A stretch of 48,362 nt of DNA from Shewanella benthica KT99. GTDB lineage: Bacteria > Pseudomonadota > Gammaproteobacteria > Enterobacterales > Shewanellaceae. The notes below the pieces were generated by a model. That model was not told where the DNA came from, searched no databases, and saw nothing but the letters and a program-made list of their open reading frames with translations. Location: the NCBI RefSeq assembly GCF_000172075.1, contig NZ_ABIC01000032.1, positions 1 through 48,362 of the forward strand, given 5' to 3'. Made by a program: the position numbers and the translations under genes. This document shows positions 1 through 9,305 of this stretch, piece after piece. Each line of letters opens with the position of its first letter. Positions within the stretch are counted from its first letter, which is position 1.

Positions 1-2
1 CC

Positions 3-200
3 GCCACCATTGCACTTGTTGGCACTGCGGCAGCCCTAGGAGATGCCGGTTCACCCGCCTCGGACTCGACCTTAGGTCCGACGGCAGGCTTAAACGCCGA
101 TGGACAGCACGACCACATCAAAGATAGTGTGATCCCGACATTTATTCACTACAACATCCCATTGCTGGTGTTTGGCTGGATAGCGGCCATGGTGCTATAA
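3..200 (+). CDS. Na+/H+ antiporter family protein, C-terminal end (partial)
   Basis: Open frame entering from the left edge and ending with TAA at 198-200, 65 residues visible. The segment contains [19 protein letters not shown] followed by a short hydrophilic, histidine-containing stretch and a final hydrophobic segment ([17 protein letters not shown]). This matches the C-terminal end of inner-membrane Na+/H+ antiporter-family permeases as I remember them, where a small-residue-rich loop precedes the last transmembrane helix. The substrate cannot be judged from the tail alone. A strong terminator follows about 50 bp downstream, so the gene is probably last in its unit. The family call is recognition from memory. 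Confidence 0.6.
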   Translation, partial: ATIALVGTAAALGDAGSPASDSTLGPTAGLNADGQHDHIKDSVIPTFIHYNIPLLVFGWIAAMVL

Positions 201-250
201 GAACAGGTTCGAGGTTCGAGCACTTATTCGACATGAAAATTGGAAAATAA

Positions 251-276
251 AAAAAGGAGCCATTCGGCTCCTTTTT
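251..276. terminator. bidirectional rho-independent terminator
   Basis: AAAAAGGAGCC / GGCTCCTTTTT, an 11-bp perfect stem with a 4-base ATTC loop. A run on one side and T run on the other let it serve both the antiporter gene (plus) and upp (minus), which converge here. Confidence 0.85.
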
Positions 277-344
277 CTCTTTATAAACTCGCGATATAAA
301 CTAGCAATTAGCTTAATTTAAGTTTATGCAACAGTGCTAAGCGA

Positions 345-971
345 CTACTTAGTTCCGAAGATCTTATCCCCCGCATCACCAAGACCAGGAAGAATGTATC
401 CCTGCTCGTTCAGACAATCATCGATAGCAGCGGTGTAAAGCTCCACATCAGGATGCGCCTTCGCTAATGCAGCAACCCCTTCAGGTGCAGCAACCAAAAC
501 CAGAGCTTTAATCGCAGTACAGCCACGGTCTTTTAACAAATCGATAGTTGAGATCATTGAGCCACCCGTCGCAAGCATAGGGTCGACGACCAAGGCAATA
601 CGTGAAGGCATATCACTGGCGAGCTTTTCAAAGTAAGTGACGGGTTTTAGTGTCTTTTCATCGCGGTATATACCGACAACTGAGATACGCGCACTGGGGA
701 TATTCTCCAGAACACCATCCATCATACCAAGGCCGGCACGAAGAATTGGTACAACCGTCACCTTCTTGCCTTTGATCTGTTCCACTTCAACCGGACCATT
801 CCAACCTTCGATAGTGACCGTTTCGGTATCAAAATCAGCAGTCGCTTCGTAGGTCAGTAGGCTACCCACTTCCGCTGCTAACTCACGGAAACGTTTAGTA
901 CTAATATCAGCTTCACGCATTAAGCCTATTTTATGACGAACTAGTGGGTGTTTAACCTCGACAACTTTCAT
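345..971 (-). CDS. upp: uracil phosphoribosyltransferase
   Basis: Cytosolic salvage enzyme that joins uracil and PRPP to give UMP and pyrophosphate. The 208-residue length is the usual length of the family. The PRPP-binding loop [11 protein letters not shown] lies at residues 128-138, the [13 protein letters not shown] segment at 74-86, and the glycine-rich C-terminal uracil-site segment ([15 protein letters not shown]) is intact. The start is the ATG at 971, with TTAGGAGAA just upstream on the minus strand. It is divergent from purM across a 211-bp spacer, an arrangement that places purine synthesis and pyrimidine salvage side by side. Nothing looks damaged. Confidence 0.97.
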   Translation of the reverse strand: MKVVEVKHPLVRHKIGLMREADISTKRFRELAAEVGSLLTYEATADFDTETVTIEGWNGPVEVEQIKGKKVTVVPILRAGLGMMDGVLENIPSARISVVGIYRDEKTLKPVTYFEKLASDMPSRIALVVDPMLATGGSMISTIDLLKDRGCTAIKALVLVAAPEGVAALAKAHPDVELYTAAIDDCLNEQGYILPGLGDAGDKIFGTK

Positions 972-1129
972 TTTTTCTCCTAATTTTTAGCATTGATACA
1001 AGCAAATTAACGAGATTTTAGTTTATTTGTCCGCAATGGAAAACATAAAGTTTTAAAAACTCGATAAATCGTGAGCTATGTCCGCTATAAATAGCCAAAT
1101 CTTCACTTTCGAGGCCTGTCACAAACTGG

Positions 1130-1135
1130 TAGAAT
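1130..1135 (+). promoter_or_regulatory. possible purM promoter -10 box
   Basis: TAGAAT lies 47 bp before the purM start. A weak -35 candidate (TTTCGA) sits 17 bp upstream at 1107-1112. I saw no convincing PurR operator in the upp-purM spacer. Weak evidence. Confidence 0.3.
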
Positions 1136-1182
1136 AGCGCCGCATAAAATCCAATAATCATTCTGTACCCGAGAGGATCTTC

Positions 1183-2220
1183 GTGAGCACTCCTACACAG
1201 CTTAGCTATAAAGATGCAGGTGTCGATATCGACGCCGGAAATGCACTAGTTGATAATATTAAATCTGCCGTGAAACGTACCCACCGTCCAGAAGTTATGG
1301 GCAATTTGGGTGGGTTCGGCGCTCTTTGTGAGCTGCCGACTAAGTACAAACACCCAGTGCTTGTTTCTGGTACCGATGGTGTTGGCACCAAGTTAAGATT
1401 AGCCATCGATTATAAGAAGCACGACACAGTCGGTATAGACCTGGTCGCCATGTGCTCTAACGATTTAATCGTTTCCGGCGCCGAGCCACTCTTCTTCCTC
1501 GATTACTATGCAACAGGCAAACTTGATGTTGATGCCGCAACTGCAGTCATTAAAGGTATTGCCGAAGGCTGTGTACAGTCGGGCTGTGCACTTATCGGTG
1601 GTGAAACCGCCGAGATGCCAGGCATGTATGAAGGCGATGATTATGATCTAGCCGGCTTCTGTGTCGGTGTGGTAGAGAAAGCTGACATCATCGACGGCAC
1701 TAAAGTCGTTGCCGGTGATTCGCTTATCGCACTAGCGTCAAGCGGTCCTCACTCAAACGGATTCTCATTGATCCGTAAGGTACTCGAAATCAGCAAGGTT
1801 AACCCTGAAGATGATTTCGAAGGCAAGCCACTGATTGACCACCTGCTTGAGCCGACAAAAATCTATGTGAAGTCGCTGCTTAAGTTACTCGAACAAACTG
1901 AAGTTCACGCTATGGCGCATATTACTGGAGGCGGATTCTGGGAAAACATCCCCCGCGCCCTTCCTGATGACTGTAAAGCGGTTGTTAAAGGTGATTCATG
2001 GCAGTGGCCAAGCATCTTCAACTGGTTGATGAAAAACGGTAACATTGCCGAATTTGAGATGTACCGTACATTCAACTGTGGCGTAGGAATGGTTGTCGCG
2101 CTACCGTCTGAGAAAGTAGAGGCTGCACTGGAGCTGCTTAACGCCGAAGGCGAGCAAGCTTGGCTTATCGGTGATATTGCTAAGCGCAATGGCGACGAAG
2201 AGCAAGTGGAGATCCTGTAA
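1183..2220 (+). CDS. purM: phosphoribosylformylglycinamidine cyclo-ligase (AIR synthetase)
   Basis: Fifth step of de novo purine synthesis: ATP-dependent closure of formylglycinamidine ribonucleotide to aminoimidazole ribonucleotide. The 345 residues equal the standard length. Family motifs are present: GTDGVGTK at 63-70, CSND near 91-94 and [11 protein letters not shown] near 139. The start is GTG at 1183, preceded by GAGAGGA at 1171-1177 with good spacing, and no better ATG exists. The TAA overlaps the ATG of purN by one base (TAATG), so translation of the two is probably coupled. Confidence 0.97.
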   Translation: MSTPTQLSYKDAGVDIDAGNALVDNIKSAVKRTHRPEVMGNLGGFGALCELPTKYKHPVLVSGTDGVGTKLRLAIDYKKHDTVGIDLVAMCSNDLIVSGAEPLFFLDYYATGKLDVDAATAVIKGIAEGCVQSGCALIGGETAEMPGMYEGDDYDLAGFCVGVVEKADIIDGTKVVAGDSLIALASSGPHSNGFSLIRKVLEISKVNPEDDFEGKPLIDHLLEPTKIYVKSLLKLLEQTEVHAMAHITGGGFWENIPRALPDDCKAVVKGDSWQWPSIFNWLMKNGNIAEFEMYRTFNCGVGMVVALPSEKVEAALELLNAEGEQAWLIGDIAKRNGDEEQVEIL

Positions 2221-2864
2221 TGTCCTCAAACTGTCGCGTTTTAGTATTAATCTCAGGCAATGGCAGCAACTTGCAGGCGATCATCGATGATTGTGATGAT
2301 CACCTCGAAGCTGAAATCGTCGGAGTGATCAGTAACAAGCCCGATGCTTACGGTCTTATCCGTGCTCACCAAAGCGAGATTGACACTAGTTGTGTGATGG
2401 TTCGAAAGGATGAAGCAAGATCTGCATATGATGCTCGTTTAAAGCTTGCCATAGACAGATATCAGCCAGATCTGATTGTCTTAGCCGGCTTTATGCGCAT
2501 ATTAAGTGATGAATTGGTACAAGGATTCGAAGGCCGCATGATCAACATTCACCCTTCTCTCCTCCCTAAGTACACAGGACTTAATACCCATCAGCGAGCT
2601 ATCGATGCCAAAGACACCGAACATGGCACCAGCGTTCACTTCGTGACGCCTGAGCTAGACTCGGGTCCTGTCATACTGCAGGCTAAAGTGCCTGTCTATG
2701 ATGAAGATACTGCCGATACCTTGGCCGAGAAAGTTCATCAGCAAGAGCATGCCATCTATCCTATGGTCGTTAAATGGTTTAGCCAGAATCGACTCGAGAT
2801 GAAACAGGGTAAGGCGTTTCTCGATGGTCAAGCACTCGAAGACATGGGCTACGCTGCGGACTAA
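2220..2864 (+). CDS. purN: phosphoribosylglycinamide formyltransferase
   Basis: Third step of purine synthesis: transfer of a formyl group from 10-formyltetrahydrofolate to GAR. 214 residues. The N-terminal phosphate-binding loop is SGNGSN (residues 12-17). The catalytic triad of the family appears as N109, H111 (INIHPSLLPKY) and D147 (LDSGPV). It starts in the last base of purM and is followed about 30 bp later by a terminator, so purM-purN form a two-gene unit. Confidence 0.97.
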   Translation: MSSNCRVLVLISGNGSNLQAIIDDCDDHLEAEIVGVISNKPDAYGLIRAHQSEIDTSCVMVRKDEARSAYDARLKLAIDRYQPDLIVLAGFMRILSDELVQGFEGRMINIHPSLLPKYTGLNTHQRAIDAKDTEHGTSVHFVTPELDSGPVILQAKVPVYDEDTADTLAEKVHQQEHAIYPMVVKWFSQNRLEMKQGKAFLDGQALEDMGYAAD

Positions 2865-2892
2865 TAAGCGTCCACAGGCAAGTCGATAATAT

Positions 2893-2924
2893 AAGGGCGT
2901 TGAATTTCATTCAATGCCCTTTTT
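2893..2924 (+). terminator. rho-independent terminator of purMN
   Basis: AAGGGCGTTGAA and TTCAATGCCCTT form a 12-bp stem with one G-T wobble and a TTTCA loop, followed by a T run. Confidence 0.85.
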
Positions 2925-3362
2925 ATTGGAATTGCCAAGGAGGTGTAAACCTTGGACGTCAGGACTTCATTATTGAATCGGCTGCTCGGGTCTGAAGTCA
3001 GACTCAACGCTCCTCGAACCTCACCAAGTCGATAGCCCAGTGCCGAATCATAGGGGTCGTGCTGGTTAATTTTTCCCTGTACTGCTGCAAGGCATCAGAC
3101 ACCGCCGTCTGGGACTATGGACAAATCCAAAAATGTATAGAAGATTAACGCCTAGTAGGAGCTGCGATTTCAAACAGCTGCATGTTTAATGCCTCTAATT
3201 CTGGTTCGAAACGTATCACTGCATAATATCTCATCCTAAAATCTAGCTCGCTGCCGACACAATTACATGCTGATTTTTTGCACAACCCCTGCCTAGCAAC
3301 CAAATTGATACATCTATTGTTAGTTGTTAACTAAGTGTTGTACTTTAGCTGCTACTTAACTT
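2925..3362. other. intergenic stretch, no recognisable gene
   Basis: About 440 bp between the purN terminator and the metalloprotease. On the minus strand two short open frames are joined by what would be a frameshift around 3000 (one contains GYRLGEVRGALSL, another TPMIRHWAIDLVRFEER). I recognise neither, and neither has a start with a ribosome-binding site. They may be gene remains or chance. Confidence 0.4.
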
Positions 3363-3401
3363 ATGAGTAGTATAAGTATTGTATATATCGAGGTGCTAGT
3401 T

Positions 3402-4949
3402 ATGAAAAGATTCAACGTATCATTAATCGTAAGTGCAGTTTCTTTGGTGCTTGCCCAATCAGCTTTTGCAACTTCTTTTACTGAGGACGCTGCCCCATCT
3501 GTTGTGCAGATGTATTTGAATAGCACCTCAAATGGCAAGATTAACCGCGCGTATTCGACTCCTAGGAGCCTTAATGCTACTGCCGACTCAAGCGAGCCAC
3601 TGATTACTTGTCTTGATTTCCCTTGGGGAGCATTTGAAAATGCAATAAATGATGGATGCTCTCCTGTCGATATCAATAACAAGACAATTGATGTTTTGTA
3701 TTTCTATCACCCAACTTGGGCCGATGTTATGCCTTCACTTGGCGAAGCATACAAGTTTGCTCGTGACTCGGTGGAATTAGCGAACATGACCTTTGGTGCT
3801 ACCTCTGAAACTAAGGTTCGATTAGTGGGTTTTGAACAGCCAACATTTGATGGTTATCGTGCTAAATACCATACTATTTTTGGTGACTTGATAACCGATG
3901 GCTGGATAGATGATATTCCTGTCGATCTCGACTTTACATATTTTAGCCCTTCCCATCTAGATGCTAATGGCGATATTGTGAGGGGATTAGATGATTTTCT
4001 TCAGGGCAGCATCTACTTAGCAGGGCACCAAGATGCTATTGATGCTGACGCTGTTCCGGCTAATGGAGCCTTACTACAACGATTAGGGGCTGATTATTAT
4101 GCTTGGGGCCGTCTTCGTGAGGTTGAGTTTAATGATGGGGCTGAGTCGTCTTTGTGTGGCGCTGGTGGTGGTGAATTATCTATTTTAATGCTGGATGAAA
4201 ATTCAGTGATTGATGGTTCTTGTCCAAATACATTCACTCATGAATTAGGCCATACCCTTCAAGCTGACCATGAAGAAGGCAAGACTCAGTCTTCTTATAC
4301 TCGTGCCAGAGCTATGAAGTGCGATGGTAACTTCGGTGTAATGGGCTCTATTGCTTCTAGTAGCAACAATAAGCATTTCTCCAGTCCTGATATTTCTGTG
4401 AATGGAGAAGTTTGTGGGACAGAAGACAGTGCCAATAATGCTTGGTATGTTGATAAATCAACCCCGTATGTCGCAAGCGCTTCTCCTGAAATGAACATTG
4501 TCGGGATGGTTGGTTTTGCTAATCTAGATGTAACCGCTAGCGAATCTGATAATTCGGTTTCATTCTATGTCATGCGTGATGGTGATTTAACTGTCGAAAC
4601 ATCAGTTAAGGTCTTTATTGATGGGGCGGTAACGGGTGGTCTTCTTGAGCAAGATTTTATTCATGTTGATTTTGCATCGGGTGAAAGTGAAAAGTTAGTT
4701 TCAGTTACCATTATTGATAATACAACGACGACAGATAACGCTCAGCTTACAGCGGAACTCGTTTTGCCCGTTGAACTTAGCTTAAGTGGCAACAAGAGTA
4801 AGATGGATATTATCATTACCAATGATGATCAAGAGGTCGTTACTCCTCCTGCACCTAAGCCTGAAACGGGTGATTCTGGTGGCGGTGCATTTGGCTGGTT
4901 ATCTATCTTTGGATTGGGCCTTATAGCTATCAGGCGTAAAATTAAATAA
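3402..4949 (+). CDS. secreted zinc metalloprotease with GlyGly-CTERM tail
   Basis: Predicted exported zinc peptidase of 515 residues. The start at 3402 is preferred over the upstream in-frame ATG at 3363 because GAGGTG lies at good distance and the protein then begins with a clean signal peptide (MKRFNVSLIVSAVSLVLAQSAFA). The zinc motif HELGHTLQADH (280-290) gives HExxHxxxxxH, and GVMGS (about 312-316) looks like a metzincin Met-turn, but the usual Gly inside the motif is Gln. After about residue 370 there is a Calx-beta-like beta domain, then a Pro/Gly linker and a tail of Gly-Gly-Gly, a hydrophobic helix and RRK. That is the GlyGly-CTERM sorting signal processed by rhombosortase in Shewanella and Vibrio, usually on type II secreted proteins. 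The exact peptidase family is unknown to me. Confidence 0.8.
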   Translation: MKRFNVSLIVSAVSLVLAQSAFATSFTEDAAPSVVQMYLNSTSNGKINRAYSTPRSLNATADSSEPLITCLDFPWGAFENAINDGCSPVDINNKTIDVLYFYHPTWADVMPSLGEAYKFARDSVELANMTFGATSETKVRLVGFEQPTFDGYRAKYHTIFGDLITDGWIDDIPVDLDFTYFSPSHLDANGDIVRGLDDFLQGSIYLAGHQDAIDADAVPANGALLQRLGADYYAWGRLREVEFNDGAESSLCGAGGGELSILMLDENSVIDGSCPNTFTHELGHTLQADHEEGKTQSSYTRARAMKCDGNFGVMGSIASSSNNKHFSSPDISVNGEVCGTEDSANNAWYVDKSTPYVASASPEMNIVGMVGFANLDVTASESDNSVSFYVMRDGDLTVETSVKVFIDGAVTGGLLEQDFIHVDFASGESEKLVSVTIIDNTTTTDNAQLTAELVLPVELSLSGNKSKMDIIITNDDQEVVTPPAPKPETGDSGGGAFGWLSIFGLGLIAIRRKIK

Positions 4950-5134
4950 AAACACCAAGATATCTCCTCTCAACCACACCATGGAGCCTTCAGTTTTATG
5001 CAACAAGAAAATACCACTAGCTAATGCGACGCTGCTAAGCTAATTGAGTAAAAATCATTGTAATCACAGTGAATTTGGCTTTATATAGTTTGTATCACGT
5101 GAGCTAAAATTCCTTTGTATACCGAGATTGATAA

Positions 5135-5881
5135 ATGAAAAATATTATTTGCGACATCGACGGTGTTCTACTGCACAACAATGAGCTGATCCCCGGCAGT
5201 GATACCTTTATTCATCGGGTGCTGGAACAAGGTAACCCCTTGGTTATCCTAACCAACTATCCAGTTCAGACCGGCAAAGATTTGCAAAATAGACTCGGCG
5301 CGGCGGGAATAAATGTCCCTGAAGAGTGCTTTTATACATCAGCCATGGCGACAGCAGATTTCCTCAAGCATCAAAAAGGCAACAAAGCCTACGTCATAGG
5401 CGAAGGGGCCCTCACCCACGAGCTCTACAAGGCGGGTTTTACCATCACAGATATCAACCCGGATTTTGTTATTGTCGGTGAAACCCGCTCTTATAACTGG
5501 GAGATGATCCATAAAGCGGCCCGTTTCATCGTCGAAGGCGCCCGCTTTATCGCCACCAATCCTGATACCCATGGCCCAGCTTATAGTCCGGCTTGTGGAG
5601 CCTTGTGTGCCCCAATAGAGCGGATCAGTGGCCGTATGCCTTTCTATGTCGGCAAACCTAGTTCATGGATCATACGCTCGGCACTTAACCATATTGATGG
5701 CCACTCGGATAACACCGTCATTATCGGCGATAACATGAAGACCGATATCCTGGCAGGTTTTCAGGCAGGACTGGAAACCATTCTGGTCACCAGTGGTGTG
5801 AGTAAGCTCAGCGATGTGGAGAGGGAGCCCTTCCGTCCTAATCACGTCTTCGCCTGTGCAGGTGATATCGATATCGTCTGA
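5135..5881 (+). CDS. nagD: HAD-family phosphatase NagD (UMP/nucleotide phosphatase)
   Basis: Cytosolic HAD-superfamily (IIA) phosphatase, in E. coli active on UMP and other nucleoside monophosphates. 248 residues against 250 in E. coli, with near-identity over long stretches recognised from memory (TNYPVQTG, YTSAMATADFL, GEGALTHELYKAGFT, NPDFVIVGETRSYNW). The HAD nucleophile and acid/base are D7 and D9 in ICDIDGVLLH. The magnesium-binding GDNMKTDILAGFQAGLETILV segment is intact. It stands alone, without other nag genes, and a terminator lies about 130 bp downstream. The ribosome-binding site is weak (GAGATTG). Confidence 0.95.
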   Translation: MKNIICDIDGVLLHNNELIPGSDTFIHRVLEQGNPLVILTNYPVQTGKDLQNRLGAAGINVPEECFYTSAMATADFLKHQKGNKAYVIGEGALTHELYKAGFTITDINPDFVIVGETRSYNWEMIHKAARFIVEGARFIATNPDTHGPAYSPACGALCAPIERISGRMPFYVGKPSSWIIRSALNHIDGHSDNTVIIGDNMKTDILAGFQAGLETILVTSGVSKLSDVEREPFRPNHVFACAGDIDIV

Positions 5882-6007
5882 AGCCGATAATTTAAGGCTT
5901 TTGATTGAGGGCCTTTAGTATATTGCCTTCAATACATCTGTTAGGCTCAAGCTGGTTTTGTTAATATTATGATAAATATTAACAAACAACTTTCTCAGCA
6001 TTAAAAC

Positions 6008-6037
6008 AAAAGCCCACTTGTCAAAGTGGGCTTTTTT
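6008..6037 (+). terminator. rho-independent terminator downstream of nagD
   Basis: AGCCCACTT / AAGTGGGCT stem with a GTCA loop, flanked by an A run and a T run. Confidence 0.8.
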
Positions 6038-6096
6038 CATTCATGATGTGTCACACAAATTTCGTCTATAACAATAACTATAAAATAGGACAATCT

Positions 6097-6914
6097 ATGC
6101 GATTACTGCCTCCGGTATGTGCCCTTGCGCTGCTTAGCGCTTGTAGCCAACAGCCACTCAAACCACTGTAGCAGCAGAAGTTAACACTGCCGCCAGTGGC
6201 TTAATCAATACCCCCGTCAAGTTCGATGAAGCTAGATTCAGACAAGACATCAAAACTCTTTCTTCCGATGAGTTTGAAGGCCGGGCCCCAACCACCTAAG
6301 GTGAAACACTCACCTTAAACTTCCTGACTCAGGCCTTTAAGGAGAGATGGGACTGGTTGGTGCTAATCATGGCGATTACCTGCAAGCCGTGCCGATGGTG
6401 ACCTATACGGCCTCAGAGCAACAAACTATCAGCTTCGGTAGCTTGGCACTGGAACACAGAAAAGATATCGTTTTGGGTAGCCGTCATGACAATGGCGGCG
6501 TCGATATTACTAACGCGCCTCTGGTCTTCGTCGGCTATGGCATCAATGCGCCTGAATACGACTGGAATGACTACCAAGACATAGACATAGACATGCATGG
6601 CAAGGTTGCGATTATTTTAGTCAATGACCCCGGATTTGCTTTACCCGACTCAGGTAAGTTTAACGGTAAGGCGATGACCTACTACGGCCGCTGGGACTAT
6701 AAGTTCAGTGAGGCAAGTAAGCAGGGGGCTTTAGCTGCCATCATTATTCACGATACCGCCCCGGCATCTTACCCCTGGTCCGTGGTAGAGAACAGCTGGA
6801 CAAGTCCTCAGCAAGATCTGCTGGTCGACAAGGCTGAGCAAGATAAGCATGTAGAAGTTGAAGGCTGGATCACCCTAAATGTGGCAACCAAGGTCTTTGA
6901 TGCTGGATTCAAGT
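6097..6914 (+). pseudogene. M28-family aminopeptidase lipoprotein, 5' part (decayed, cut by IS30)
   Basis: Starts at ATG 6097 with AGGA at 6087-6090. The first codons give a lipoprotein signal (MRLLPPVCALALLSAC, lipobox LSAC). The frame is then broken at 6167-6169 (TAG) and resumes in another frame (VAAEVNTAASGL). It meets a TAA at about 6298 after EGRAPTT and shifts again near 6345 before MGLVGANHGDYLQ. From there 189 residues are open and resemble the PA-type insert domain of M28 peptidases (VFVGYGINAPEYDWNDY, AAIIIHD). The frame stops where the IS30 element begins at 6915. With at least three independent lesions besides the insertion, the gene must be inactive. Confidence 0.85.
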
Positions 6915-7892
6915 AATAAGTGCAACACCCTGTCCCATATAGACCTCAAATGGAGTGAGGCCACCTAATACTTTTCTTGGCGTGAAATTAAGTAGCAAGA
7001 TCCTTCTTTCAATTTCATCATCTGTCAGTTTGCCCATATCGAATTTTTTTGGCCAAAAACGCCTGATCCGACCATTGGTATTCTCATTGGTTCCTCGTTG
7101 CCAACTGGCATAAGGCTTGGCAAAGTACATATCTGCACCTGTTGCCTTTGACACTCGAACGTGACCTGCAAATTCACCGCCATTATCTAACGTCACTGTC
7201 TTTACCGTGTGAGCGGTTTTCAGCAGAGCAATCATTGCATCGCCAACTTCTTCTTTCGTTTTGCTAAATACACGTTTGGCTAGCGTAAAGCGGCTTGTGC
7301 GATCGACGAGTGTCACAAGGTGGGCACTCTGCCCGTGTACTGTGTCTCCTTCCCAATCACCTAATCGCGTCCGCGCATCCACAATATCAGGCCGCTCTGT
7401 AATATCGACTCGATCATGAATTAGCCTAACTCCCGCTTTTTTATTACGTTTCCCACCCTTCCACCGTGTTTTACCAAACCTGGGCAGCTGACGGTACAGG
7501 TGACCACCTTGCAACCTATTCTCTTCAATACGTCGGTAGATCGTCGTATGGCTAAGCGTCTCTGTGACTTTACTTTCAACCGTCATTCGCAGACTAACAG
7601 TCTCTGGAGACCAGCCTAAAATGACGGAGCCACGGATGATGTCATCTGTGTGGCTATGACGTTTGTTCGCTTTAAAGGATGTTCGTTTCCGTATATCACT
7701 CAGCGGGTGAGCCTCAGCACCTGAGTATCCATTAGGGGGTGAATTTCTATTCAGCTCCCGACTAACAGTGCTGTAATGTACCCCGATCTCTTTGGCAATG
7801 CCTCTCAGTCCCATCCCTGTTTTACGAAGGGCTGAAATCTGGTATCGTGGCTCTTGAGTTAGCTGTCGGTACTGTTCGTTGAGTTTATTCAT
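6909..7892 (-). CDS. IS30-family transposase
   Basis: 327-residue DDE transposase. An N-terminal helix-turn-helix (about 25-50; GLRGIAKEIGVHYSTVSREL) is followed by a second DNA-binding region and the catalytic core: GDWEGDTV (D183), VTLDNGGEF (D236) and NENTNGRIRRFWPK (E270), the standard IS30 signatures. The frame is intact and full length. The coding sequence runs through the left terminal repeat and out of the element: the last codon before the stop and the TGA itself are in target DNA, so the protein tail depends on the insertion site. The start is the ATG at 7892. Confidence 0.95.
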   Translation of the reverse strand: MNKLNEQYRQLTQEPRYQISALRKTGMGLRGIAKEIGVHYSTVSRELNRNSPPNGYSGAEAHPLSDIRKRTSFKANKRHSHTDDIIRGSVILGWSPETVSLRMTVESKVTETLSHTTIYRRIEENRLQGGHLYRQLPRFGKTRWKGGKRNKKAGVRLIHDRVDITERPDIVDARTRLGDWEGDTVHGQSAHLVTLVDRTSRFTLAKRVFSKTKEEVGDAMIALLKTAHTVKTVTLDNGGEFAGHVRVSKATGADMYFAKPYASWQRGTNENTNGRIRRFWPKKFDMGKLTDDEIERRILLLNFTPRKVLGGLTPFEVYMGQGVALIT

Positions 7893-7973
7893 AACGGACT
7901 TAATTTTTGTGTGAGAGCTTAGATTGTGCCTTCAGCTGGCTCACTATTCAAATTTCAGCCTGTTGCACTTATT
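6915..7973. mobile_element. IS30-family insertion sequence, complete
   Basis: 1,059 bp. The ends are inverted repeats AATAAGTGCAACA (6915-6927) and TGTTGCACTTATT (7961-7973), perfect over 13 bp and partly matching beyond. A GT dinucleotide flanks both sides (6913-6914 and 7974-7975), consistent with the 2-3 bp target duplication of this family. One intact transposase gene lies inside on the minus strand. It sits inside the M28 peptidase pseudogene. Intact ends and gene suggest recent arrival and possible activity. Confidence 0.9.
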
Positions 7974-8879
7974 GTATTACTCCAGCATAAGTCAGGCTTG
8001 AGCTTAGCAGATATTATGCAAAGGGTGGCCAACGGCCCAATGAATATCCCTTTGAAACAGAAGGCTAAGATTCAATTTTCCAACACGGCCAGCTATGCCA
8101 ACAGTTATAATGTGGTCGCCACCCTTGTGGGAAAAGATCGACCCGATGAGCAAATATTATTTACCGCACATTGGGATCATATTGGCAAAGATGAGAGTAA
8201 AGATGGCGATCAAATTCACAACGGTGCCCTCGATAACGCCTCCGGCACCGCAGGTATACTCGAAATAGCACGCCAGTTTGCCAATCAAGCCCAGTTGGGT
8301 CAGCCACTTTCTCACTCCGTTACCTTCATCGCCACCACAGGCGAGGAGCAAGGTCTGCTGGGATCGCGTTTCTATGCAGCCAATCCCATTTACCCCATCG
8401 ATAAATCCGTGGCCGTATTCAACTTAGACAGTACCAACATATACGGCCGCACCTCGGATTACACTATCGTCGGCAAAGGAAAGTCTGAATTAGAAAATTA
8501 CCTTGTAGACGCATTGAAATCACAAAACCGTGTGGCTAAAGGCGAGAGTCGACCAAAATCTGGCGGTTTCTTCCGCTCAGACCATTTCAGTTTCGCTAAG
8601 CTCGGCATTCCGGCGGTATTCGCCGGCGGTGGCAATGAGCCCATCGATGAGGCAACGGCCCAGTACAAGGTAATGATGAAGGAAAAAATGAAGGGCTGTT
8701 ACCACAATACCTGTGATGAATACCGGGAAGATTAGGATCTTAGCGGTGCCTTACAAGACTTGGCCATCTATTTCAGTGCAGCAGAAACCTTGGCCAACAG
8801 CCAAGATTGGCCTGGATACTTTGCCGGAACTGAGTTTCACTCTCTTCGAGGAGCAAGCACTAAGGCCATAAGTGAATAA
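7974..8879 (+). pseudogene. M28-family aminopeptidase, 3' part (decayed)
   Basis: Continuation of the lipoprotein gene after the IS30 element. It carries the M28 catalytic domain, and all five zinc-ligand regions are readable: TAHWDHIG, GALDNASGTAGILE, ATTGEEQGLLGS, AVFNLDSTN and RSDHFSF. The frame does not line up with the 5' part even after removing the element and one GT, so another frameshift lies near the insertion site. An in-frame TAG at about 8733 follows CDEYRED; the original frame resumes as DLSGALQDLAIYFSAAE and ends with TAA at 8877-8879. The family catalyses removal of N-terminal amino acids in the periplasm. This copy is dead. Confidence 0.85.
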
Positions 8880-8962
8880 GCCAGGTTAACCTGAAATTAG
8901 CCTTCACATTGATGCTTCACTTAGTCTCTCTATGTCATGATTTTTTATTCATGATGCTTTAA

Positions 8963-8993
8963 GAATGGCTCCCTCTTTCAGGGGGCCATTTTA
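8963..8993 (+). terminator. terminator after the M28 pseudogene
   Basis: AATGGCTCCCT / AGGGGGCCATT stem with one mismatch, CTTTC loop and a following T-rich tract. Confidence 0.65.
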
Positions 8994-9305
8994 TTACGTG
9001 TCTCTATGCCTGTTTTAACGAGGAAAAAAACAACAGTTAACTCAGATACAGAGTAAAATGACATTAAGCAATTTCCACTGATAAAAAATCAATTTCAGCC
9101 ACCCAGCACATAGCAAAAATCAATTATCTTCAATAAAAATCGACATGCATTGAATAAACATCATTTTATTGGCGAAATATATGAGTTAACAAGCCAAATA
9201 ACCGCGCTTTACCTAATGTTTAATCAATTTTTAATTTGGCAAAAGCGTTAATTACTGGCACAGTAATACCCATTGAGATTTAAAGCGATTTGTAGGAGCT
9301 AGAAT
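8994..9305. other. AT-rich leader region of asnB
   Basis: About 310 bp of AT-rich sequence with no gene-like frame. It must hold the asnB promoter, but I could not choose one. The asnB ribosome-binding site TAGGAGCT is at 9292-9299. Confidence 0.5.

Noticed and set aside
971..1183. PurR operator or purine riboswitch before purM
   Set aside because: No sequence close to the PurR palindrome and no convincing purine aptamer fold.
2925..3230. Minus-strand open frames opposite the purN 3' region
   Set aside because: No start with a ribosome-binding site, a frameshift would be needed to join them, and no family was recognised.
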